DNA from: Pseudomonadota bacterium
GTDB taxonomy: Bacteria > Pseudomonadota > Alphaproteobacteria > Rhizobiales > Hyphomicrobiaceae
Length of the DNA stretch: 5,631 nt
Assembly (NCBI GenBank): GCA_023428365.1
Contig: JAEYYQ010000131.1
Span: forward strand, 1 to 5,631
Direction: 5' to 3'
The translations under genes were made by a program, and so were the position numbers. Below are positions 1 to 4,673 of the stretch, one piece after another. How positions within the stretch are numbered: the first letter of the stretch is position 1; every line of letters starts with the position of its first letter. The notes beneath the pieces were generated by a model. The model searched no databases and was not told the DNA's origin. It worked only from the letters and a program-made list of their open reading frames with translations.

Positions 1-77
1 GATCTGGCGTAGCGGCTCACGGATTGAAACGAACGCGTCCCAATTCGGGGCGCCGAATGAGTTAACGGCTCTGACAT
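1..77 (-). CDS. N-terminal fragment of an unidentified leftward gene
   Basis: A leftward reading frame opens with ATG at 77-75 and stays open for 25 codons to the window edge, reading MSEPLTHSAPRIGTRSFQSV followed by SRYAR. Upstream on the minus strand is AGAGGA (positions 88-83), 5 nt before the ATG, the best SD match near any start in this left-hand region. The fragment has no recognisable motif, no signal peptide and no membrane segment, so no function is offered. If real, the gene is divergent from the C45 hydrolase gene. The rightward frames here close by about position 82 and look random. Confidence is limited by the short visible length: what is seen is the start codon, the SD and the open frame, and that it is a gene is inferred. 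Confidence 0.45.
   Translation of the reverse strand, partial: MSEPLTHSAPRIGTRSFQSVSRYAR
38..77. repeat. Left copy of shared upstream words
   Basis: TCCCAATTCG at 38-47 and GTTAACGGCTCTGACA at 61-76 occur here in the same order as at 4591-4600 and 4642-4660, where the second word carries three extra bases (TGG) and the gap is 28 bp longer. Further weak similarity continues to the right (GGCAAGTTCAT here, GGCATGAGTTCCAT there). This copy lies within the opening codons of the leftward partial gene. Confidence 0.35.
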
Positions 78-305
78 TTTGATCCTCTCGAGGCAAGTTC
101 ATCCAACTGCGGGTCCGTCGAGGGGAAGGGAGCAAGTAGAATGCCAGAGTGCGGATCAATCACCGTTTCGAGGTATCTCCGTTAACAAAACCTGAATGCT
201 TCGGCGGGAGGTAACGGAGTGTTCACCACATGGTGAATGATGAGAGGTTAAGTTTGGTATTTGTTTTGCTTCTATTATCCCCGCATTCCAAATTTCCTCC
301 CATAT
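78..305. promoter_or_regulatory. Divergent intergenic control region left of the C45 gene
   Basis: This stretch separates the leftward start at 77 from the rightward C45 gene and contains no convincing coding frame. Positions 245-305 are visibly more AT-rich than their surroundings, as promoters often are. A TATTAT hexamer at 273-278 is five of six to a -10 box, but no good -35 hexamer lies at 16-18 bp, so the promoter call is only suggestive. If it were used, transcription would begin near 285 and would favour the ATG at 306 or 348 over the TTG at 261. An operator-like palindrome at 222-237 is listed separately. Confidence 0.45.
222..237. promoter_or_regulatory. Operator-like palindrome
   Basis: TTCACCA-CA-TGGTGAA is a perfect 7-bp inverted repeat around a 2-nt centre. 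It sits in the divergent intergenic region, upstream of the possible -10 at 273. Size and symmetry suit a dimeric helix-turn-helix regulator. No regulator gene is visible in the window, so the protein family is unknown. It is too tight to form an RNA hairpin (2-nt loop), which favours a DNA-binding role. Confidence 0.4.
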
Positions 306-1364
306 ATGGGCTGGCACAGGGCTCAGAACGGACGGATCGCCGAACTCATGCGTCACCGGAATTATCACGAGATTGACGGCGAAAGCCCGGCTGCGTGCGG
401 GCGCGCGCTCGGTCGTCTATTTGGCCCAATCGTTAACGATTATCTCGGCGACTGCCGCGAGGACGACGTCTGGTCCGACCAGCGCCATAGCGCGGAGCCG
501 TTGCTTGCGCAAACGACCAAGTATTTTCCAGAGTATGCGAAAGAACTTCAGGCTTATGCCGATGCGGCCGGGGTTCCGTTGCTCGATCTCTGGACGATGA
601 GTATCCAGGATGAACTCGATGAGGACGTTGCGGAAAAATGCACGACAATCATCACGAATGCCGGCAGGCTGATCGCTCATAATGAAGACTGGGACCCGGA
701 CGCGACCGAGGATATCTGCATTCTCAAGAAGCGCTGTGCAGGCGTAACGACGCTGGAACTCTATTATTACGGTTGCCCGCTTGGAGGCACCGCGTTGAGT
801 GTCTGCTCGAATGGGTATGTGCAGGCGATCAATAGCATCAGCCATATCGATCACCGGATCGGCGTTCCGAAGATTGTGCTGGCGCGCCGCATGGCCGAAA
901 TCCGGAGTATCGACACGGAGCTAGACGCGATCCTCAATGTGCCGCGGTCATCCGGCTTTGCGCACAACCTCGTCGACCGCGATGGGCGAGTGACAATGGT
1001 AGAATGCACGGCCAGGCAGCATCGCGTATCTCGCCCAAGAAGTCCGTCGGTTCACACCAACCATATTTTGCACGCCGATCTCGCCGAATTCGCGGGAGAC
1101 CACGACGGAAAAAGCACATTTCGTCGATATGAGACTGCGTGTGATCAGGTTCGCCCCGTCATGACGACGGCGGATGCAATCGGCATATTGAGCGATGAGA
1201 CTGGCGGGAAGAAGTTGAGCGTGTTCAACCAGAATACCATCGCGCGCGCAGTTGTCGATCTTGACCAGCGCGTGGCCAGCTTCTGGCTGCGGCGGGAAAA
1301 GGCAAAAGGCTGGATTGACTATCCGATAGATTTTTTCTGCGACGCCGCGGACCTCGTTGCTTGA
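306..1364 (+). CDS. Peptidase C45 / acyl-CoA:6-APA acyltransferase-like autoproteolytic hydrolase
   Basis: This gene belongs to the N-terminal-nucleophile family that includes fungal isopenicillin-N acyltransferase (penDE) and the insect beta-alanyl-dopamine hydrolase Tan. Such enzymes are made as precursors, cleave themselves before a catalytic Cys, and then acylate or hydrolyse amide bonds. Numbered from the ATG at 306, the nucleophile is Cys112 in KCTTIITNAGRLIAHNEDWD. The usual HNEDWD signature follows, with HNLVDRDGRVTMVE near 220-235 and TNH near 251-253. The N-terminal YHEIDGESPAACGRALGRLF matches the family's opening segment. Residue 111 before the Cys is Lys, whereas Gly precedes it in the fungal enzyme. 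Start choice: an open frame reaches back to TTG 261, but codons 261-305 have low GC at third positions and promoter-like composition, while codons after 306 look coding. ATG 348 is also possible and fits the family's N-terminus well. None of the three has a good SD. There is no signal peptide. The alpha/beta hydrolase follows 10 nt later, so the two are probably co-transcribed. The substrate is unknown. Confidence 0.85.
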   Translation: MGWHRAQNGRIAELMRHRNYHEIDGESPAACGRALGRLFGPIVNDYLGDCREDDVWSDQRHSAEPLLAQTTKYFPEYAKELQAYADAAGVPLLDLWTMSIQDELDEDVAEKCTTIITNAGRLIAHNEDWDPDATEDICILKKRCAGVTTLELYYYGCPLGGTALSVCSNGYVQAINSISHIDHRIGVPKIVLARRMAEIRSIDTELDAILNVPRSSGFAHNLVDRDGRVTMVECTARQHRVSRPRSPSVHTNHILHADLAEFAGDHDGKSTFRRYETACDQVRPVMTTADAIGILSDETGGKKLSVFNQNTIARAVVDLDQRVASFWLRREKAKGWIDYPIDFFCDAADLVA

Positions 1365-1374
1365 GCCGTTTCTC

Positions 1375-2394
1375 ATGAGCCAGCTCCACAAAATCATGCA
1401 GCCCCTGCGATCGACAGGTCGCTATACGTGGATCGCGCTCGGCGCGATTGTTGTGTTGCTCGTGGCTTACGCGATGCTTTCGGGGGAGAAGCAGGACCCG
1501 TTCACGACGGAGGACGTGACATTTGGCACCAATGTTGTGGCAGGCACCACGAACGATGAGCCGGTCGATGTCGAGGCGACGCTCTATATCCCGAAGAATG
1601 TGACGTTTCCGATTCCGGTCGTTGTCATCGCGCCGTCGAGCAGCGGCGTGGAAGAGGTGCGGGAAGTCTATTACGCGAAACAGTTCATCAACGCCGGGAT
1701 GGCTGCGCTCGTGATCGACAGCTTTTCATCGCGCGGGCTGACGGACTCGCTTTACGATCAAAGCCTTCTCGAGCAGTGGGATGTAGAGAACGACGCCATT
1801 GCAGCCCTGGAGATGTTATGGGCGGACAAGCGCTTCAAACCGGATCGCATCGCCATTATGGGTGTTTCCAAAGGCGGCACAGTTGCCATGGATACGGCGC
1901 TGAGAATTCGCAAGCGGTGGATGGGCATGGAACATATGTCGTTTGCTGCCCACATCGCGATCTCGCCGGACTGCACATGGGTGACGCGAAATGCCAGGAC
2001 CACCGGTGCGCCGATTTTCTTTATGCTCGCGGAACTGGACGATCAAACGCTGGCAAAGCCCTGCATGACCGAAGCTGATCGAATCCGTGCGGCAGGCAAT
2101 CAACGTGTGGACGTTAAGGTCTATGAAGGTGCACATCACGCATGGGAGGAACTCGGTTGGTTTTCTGATTTCCAGCCGGAGGTCGAAAACTATGCGAAAT
2201 GCCGGGTCTGGATTGAAGACGACGGCAGCATGGTTTCGGCTGACACCGGTGAGCTTCTGCCCGAGGATGAGTGGCGGACCTGGGCAAAGAAAAACTGCAT
2301 GACGTTGGGCGCGACGTGTTGTGGCGGGACGCGAAAGCTCAAGAAAACCGCAACACAGGACATCATCGCATTTCTGCGGAAGTATGGGTTTTAA
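1375..2394 (+). CDS. Membrane-anchored alpha/beta hydrolase, dienelactone hydrolase-like
   Basis: This 339-residue protein has an alpha/beta-hydrolase fold of the dienelactone hydrolase type. A short basic N-terminus (R12, R16) precedes one hydrophobic segment at about 18-36 (YTWIALGAIVVLLVAYAML). It has no signal-peptidase motif, so it is probably anchored with the catalytic domain in the periplasm. Nucleophile Ser165 lies in MGVSKGG, the acid is likely Asp222 or Asp223 in AELDDQT, and the His is 254 or 255 in EGAHHAWEE. VIDSFSSRG at 113-121 is the family's usual strand-and-turn segment. Six cysteines occur in the C-terminal half (200, 230, 276, 308, 315, 316), compatible with disulfides outside the cytoplasm. 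The ATG at 1375 is 10 nt after the C45 stop. A TTG at 1357 would add six residues and overlap the upstream gene. The SD is weak, so translational coupling is plausible. The substrate is unknown; an ester or amide linked to the peptide product is an inference from location only. Confidence 0.8.
   Translation: MSQLHKIMQPLRSTGRYTWIALGAIVVLLVAYAMLSGEKQDPFTTEDVTFGTNVVAGTTNDEPVDVEATLYIPKNVTFPIPVVVIAPSSSGVEEVREVYYAKQFINAGMAALVIDSFSSRGLTDSLYDQSLLEQWDVENDAIAALEMLWADKRFKPDRIAIMGVSKGGTVAMDTALRIRKRWMGMEHMSFAAHIAISPDCTWVTRNARTTGAPIFFMLAELDDQTLAKPCMTEADRIRAAGNQRVDVKVYEGAHHAWEELGWFSDFQPEVENYAKCRVWIEDDGSMVSADTGELLPEDEWRTWAKKNCMTLGATCCGGTRKLKKTATQDIIAFLRKYGF
2391..2394. other. Shared TTAA: overlapping stop codons of convergent genes
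   Basis: The rightward hydrolase ends with TAA at 2392-2394. The leftward phosphopantetheinyl transferase ends with TAA read from 2393-2391. The palindromic TTAA therefore serves both strands and the genes overlap by 4 bp. No stem-loop with a T-run was noticed close to the junction, so each transcript probably runs into the other gene and could be antisense to its 3' end. Confidence 0.9.
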
Positions 2395-3110
2395 GAAGCT
2401 CGCCGCCAGTCGGTGTGCTGGGATCTCAGCAAACCGAACTCGACTCCGGAAATGCTCTGGATTGAAACATCAGCCTCATTCGTATTGGTGACGAGCGCCG
2501 CCTTGTAACCGTTTGAAACGGGCAGATCGATGACGTGCCAAGTTGTCGTTTGCGAAGCCTGGCTCAGATCCTTGACTATGCCATTCGATTGGATCGTTGA
2601 GATCAGGTCGAGCTTCGCGGAAAAGCCAATGCCGGTAGCTTTGAGATAAGCCTCTTTGCGTGCCCACAACGTGAAGAACGCATCGCGGCGCGCGTTGCCC
2701 ACGTTGTTGCGCACAATGTCCCGTTCGGAAGCGCTGAAAACGGTCTCCGAGACATCCAGATAATCGACGGTCTCGTTCTGAAACTCGACGTCAATCCCAA
2801 CGGGAATCGGCGCGACGGCGATAAGCGCCATCTCCCGGCTATGCGAAACGTTGAAATGAAGTCCCGTATCGTCTGTCAGATACGGCTTGCCGTTCACCTC
2901 GGTCTCGAAAGTGAAGTCCTGAGGCCGCGCCTCGGGTGAGTTGGCGGCAAGGATGAGGCGCAGGAGAGCCCGCGTTTTCACGAACTCCATTTTCGCAGAT
3001 GGAGATTTAATGGCGACGGCTCGCCGGGTTTCACTTTCGTCGAGAAGTTCGGAGCAGGCCGCTGCCGGTATCTGGCGGAGGTCCGCTCCGTAGATACGGA
3101 TCGGCGTCAT
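2391..3110 (-). CDS. Sfp-type 4'-phosphopantetheinyl transferase
   Basis: This enzyme transfers the phosphopantetheine arm of CoA onto a Ser of carrier-protein domains, converting NRPS carrier domains to the active form in the cytoplasm. From ATG 3110 it has 239 residues, close to the usual size of Sfp. Visible motifs in order are NGKPYL at 73-78, FNVSHS at 86-91 (His90), VGIDVEF at 104-110 (Asp107 and Glu109, the Mg2+ ligands) and LWARKEAYLKATG at 148-160 (Trp149, Lys152, Glu153, Lys157). All key residues of the Sfp class are present, so it should be active. The frame extends to an ATG at 3236, but that overlaps the upstream gene by 79 nt, adds a Pro/Arg-rich stretch absent from the family, and IRIYGADL after ATG 3110 matches the usual N-terminus. 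A weak SD (GGGA, 7 nt away) lies inside a hairpin. It follows the radical SAM gene by 47 nt. The NRPS across the divergent promoter is its obvious client (inference). Confidence 0.92.
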   Translation of the reverse strand: MTPIRIYGADLRQIPAAACSELLDESETRRAVAIKSPSAKMEFVKTRALLRLILAANSPEARPQDFTFETEVNGKPYLTDDTGLHFNVSHSREMALIAVAPIPVGIDVEFQNETVDYLDVSETVFSASERDIVRNNVGNARRDAFFTLWARKEAYLKATGIGFSAKLDLISTIQSNGIVKDLSQASQTTTWHVIDLPVSNGYKAALVTNTNEADVSIQSISGVEFGLLRSQHTDWRRAS

Positions 3111-3142
3111 GTCTGGTTCCCGCGCCAGACCGTTGGCGCGGG
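3111..3142 (-). promoter_or_regulatory. Two alternative hairpins ahead of the PPTase start
   Basis: In the leftward transcript, CCCGCGCCA pairs with TGGCGCGGG (9 bp, 6-nt loop; positions 3142-3134 and 3127-3119). This hairpin buries the GGG of the only SD-like sequence. A second pairing, GTCTGG with CCAGAC (3130-3125 and 3116-3111, 8-nt loop), ends directly at the ATG and shares bases 3127-3125 with the first, so both cannot form at once. In the second fold the SD-like GGGAA lies in the loop. There is no T-run, so it is not an intrinsic terminator. The pairings are seen directly; a regulatory role is inferred. Confidence 0.45.
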
Positions 3143-3157
3143 CCTGGGGTTGATGGG

Positions 3158-4468
3158 TTATTCGGCGGCTTCTCTCAGTGGCAGCATCGAAGGCAGGCGC
3201 GATAGGATGGACTGGCGGCCGCCCGGACTGCGCCATTCTGCGCGGGCACCGGCATCGAGTGAACGTAGTGGATCGAAGTAGAAGAACATTCTGTGCGGAT
3301 CAACCGACGGCGAACGATAGCCTGTGACGCCGTATTTGTCGTTGTTGTACTCATAGCTGTGGACGTCGCGCTTTCCGCCGCCACCTGGCGCATCGACGAT
3401 GAACAGCGGCGTGTTGAAGCCAGCCGTGGCACCGCGGACTTCGCGCTCCAGCGTTTGCATCTCGTGGACGGGGACGCGGAAATGCTCGGTGCCCATGACC
3501 ATGTCGCAAGAATAGACGTAGTAGGGCTGGATGTTCACGCGGCCGAGCTTTTTCGTCAGATCGATCAACGTCCGCGTGTCGTTGTTGACGCCCCGCAGCA
3601 GAACGGCCTGGTTTCGAACATAAACGCCCTCGGAGAAGAGACGGCGCATGGCATCTTCCACCAGCGGCGTAACCTCGCGCGGGTGATTGAAGTGCGTGTG
3701 AACGAATACGCTTTTGAACATCGATCGGCCGCGCTGCGCCACTTCGACGATCGCCGAAAACCACGGATCGTCCGAGATGAACTTCATCGGCTGGACAGAA
3801 AGCGATTTTGTGGCAAAGCGGATGCGGCGAATATGAGGAATGTCCAGAAGGGCATTTCCAAGCATTTTCAAATTCGCGGGCTTCAGCCGTGCAATGTCTC
3901 CACCTGAAACAACGACGTCCTCGATGGCCGGATTGGCACGGATGTAGTCAAGGGCAGCCGTCCAGCCGCTCGCGCTGGTGACGTTGTCCTTTTGAAGGGA
4001 CGGCGTCGCCTGGCCAACCGCATAGCTGCGCGTGCAGAACTGGCAATAGACCGGGCAAACGGACGTGACCAGGAACAGCACCTTGTCGGGGTAACGATGC
4101 ACCAGGTTGGGCGCGGGGGATGTGCTCCGCTCATCCAAGGAGTCCACCGACATGCACGGATGATCTTCCTCGAGCTCCGAAAGCATCGGCAGGAATTGCC
4201 GGCGGATCGGGTCGGTATCGGCATTCCGCCAATCGATCAGATCGAGCATGTAGGGGTTCAGGCGGATCGACATGCCAACCTTGCTCAAACCCTCGCGGAT
4301 TTCCTTCATGACGCTGGGGGAGGCGGCATCGCCGACAACGGCCTCAAGCTGTTCAATGCGGGTAACCGAGTTTTTGTCCTGCCAATTGTGGTCGAGAAAT
4401 TCGGCGCGGGATTTGGAGGCGTACAAACCCGACGACTTCTCAAATCCCAGAGTATCGATGAAAGACAT
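3158..4468 (-). CDS. kamA: KamA-family radical SAM 2,3-aminomutase, probably lysine 2,3-aminomutase
   Basis: The family moves the alpha-amino group of an amino acid to the beta carbon using a [4Fe-4S] cluster, S-adenosylmethionine and pyridoxal phosphate. Lysine 2,3-aminomutase makes beta-lysine. The 436-residue protein has the cluster motif C138-PVY-C142-QF-C145 after HRYPDKVLFLVTS, then VVSGGD at 186-191, THFNHPREVT at 258-267 and PYYVYSCDMVMG at 315-326. DAPGGGGK at 359-366 carries the PLP lysine, Lys366. Asp322 and Asp359 match the two Asp residues (293 and 330 in Clostridium subterminale) that bind the substrate side-chain amine; glutamate 2,3-aminomutase has Lys and Asn there. From remembered Clostridium numbering, the span from the first Cys to that Asp is about 16 residues longer, and ATKSLSVQP replaces the usual SRTPVVLP-like segment, so this is a divergent member. 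At 436 residues it is longer than the EF-P modifying EpmB. ATG 4468 is chosen over GTG 4504 because GGAG lies 7 nt upstream. Confidence 0.85.
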   Translation of the reverse strand: MSFIDTLGFEKSSGLYASKSRAEFLDHNWQDKNSVTRIEQLEAVVGDAASPSVMKEIREGLSKVGMSIRLNPYMLDLIDWRNADTDPIRRQFLPMLSELEEDHPCMSVDSLDERSTSPAPNLVHRYPDKVLFLVTSVCPVYCQFCTRSYAVGQATPSLQKDNVTSASGWTAALDYIRANPAIEDVVVSGGDIARLKPANLKMLGNALLDIPHIRRIRFATKSLSVQPMKFISDDPWFSAIVEVAQRGRSMFKSVFVHTHFNHPREVTPLVEDAMRRLFSEGVYVRNQAVLLRGVNNDTRTLIDLTKKLGRVNIQPYYVYSCDMVMGTEHFRVPVHEMQTLEREVRGATAGFNTPLFIVDAPGGGGKRDVHSYEYNNDKYGVTGYRSPSVDPHRMFFYFDPLRSLDAGARAEWRSPGGRQSILSRLPSMLPLREAAE

Positions 4469-4470
4469 GA

Positions 4471-4501
4471 GGCAACTCCGTACCAAATACGAACAGTTGC
4501 C
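4471..4501 (-). promoter_or_regulatory. Inverted repeat over the kamA ribosome binding site
   Basis: On the leftward transcript GGCAACT (4501-4495) can pair with AGTTGCC (4477-4471) across a 17-nt loop, with one further G-U pair outside. The kamA SD, GGAG at 4479-4476, straddles the loop and the 3' arm, 7 nt before ATG 4468. Folding would therefore partly mask the SD. As DNA, the 7-bp arms with centres 24 bp apart could instead be an operator. The dyad is seen; its function is inferred. Confidence 0.45.
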
Positions 4502-4590
4502 CACTACCTCGCAAGTCGTAGGCCGGATCGGCCAAAGTGCGGCGTCGTTGCAGGATGATGGTTAAGAAACTGATTAGGATCTTTAAGGGC

Positions 4591-4660
4591 TCCCAATTCG
4601 ACCCACGCTGACCGGCACGAAGTTTGCGTACCCCTGTGTGCGTTAACGGTGGCTCTGACA
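4591..4660. repeat. Right copy of shared upstream words
   Basis: TCCCAATTCG at 4591-4600 and GTTAACGGTGGCTCTGACA at 4642-4660 match the words at 38-47 and 61-76. This copy ends 13 nt before the NRPS ATG. The matched order argues against chance, but the unequal spacing leaves open whether it is a diverged duplication or two sites for one protein. Confidence 0.35.
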
Positions 4661-4673
4661 GTGTGGCAGTGGC

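Larger units (their letters stand above)
4469..4673. promoter_or_regulatory. Divergent promoter region between kamA and the NRPS
   Basis: This 205-bp stretch separates the leftward kamA start from the rightward NRPS start and has no credible gene. It must hold promoters for both units, but I saw no clear -35/-10 pair on either strand. Contents: the SD-masking dyad at 4471-4501; a short dyad GGCCG-GAT-CGGCC at 4521-4533; an AT-richer patch at 4558-4590; and the words TCCCAATTCG (4591-4600) and GTTAACGGTGGCTCTGACA (4642-4660), which recur near the left window edge. Shared control of both units from this region is likely on layout alone. Confidence 0.55.

Noticed and set aside
43..58. ATTCGG-GGCG-CCGAAT inverted repeat
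   Set aside because: Only 6-bp arms, inside the probable opening codons of the leftward gene, and common by chance in GC-rich DNA.
1..82. 3' end of a rightward gene entering from the left
   Set aside because: All three rightward frames close by about 82 and none of the short peptides looks like a protein C-terminus; the leftward frame with a strong SD is the better reading.
261..305. N-terminal extension of the C45 protein from TTG 261
   Set aside because: Its codons are AT-rich at third positions, the peptide (FCFYYPRIPNF) is unlike the family, and GAGAGG lies 13 nt upstream, too far for a good SD. It is kept only as an alternative start.
3111..3236. PPTase start at ATG 3236
   Set aside because: It would overlap kamA by 79 nt and add a Pro/Arg-rich stretch; the family's N-terminus matches the start at 3110.
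3293..3907. Long rightward open frame (204 codons) inside kamA
   Set aside because: It is opposite the strongly supported radical SAM gene and has no recognisable motif; GC-rich antisense frames are often open by chance.
4469..4504. kamA start at GTG 4504
   Set aside because: ATG 4468 has GGAG 7 nt upstream, and the extra 12 residues span the SD and the dyad.
4521..4533. GGCCG-GAT-CGGCC dyad as an operator or terminator
   Set aside because: The arms are only 5 bp of G and C with no T-run; not strong enough to list separately.
3992..4558. Rightward open frame (188 codons) opposite the kamA start
   Set aside because: Antisense shadow of kamA with low-complexity, His/Arg-rich content and no family likeness.
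4641..4648. CGTTAACG as a specific regulator site
   Set aside because: GTTAAC also occurs at 61, 181 and 432, the last inside coding sequence, so the palindrome alone is not informative.
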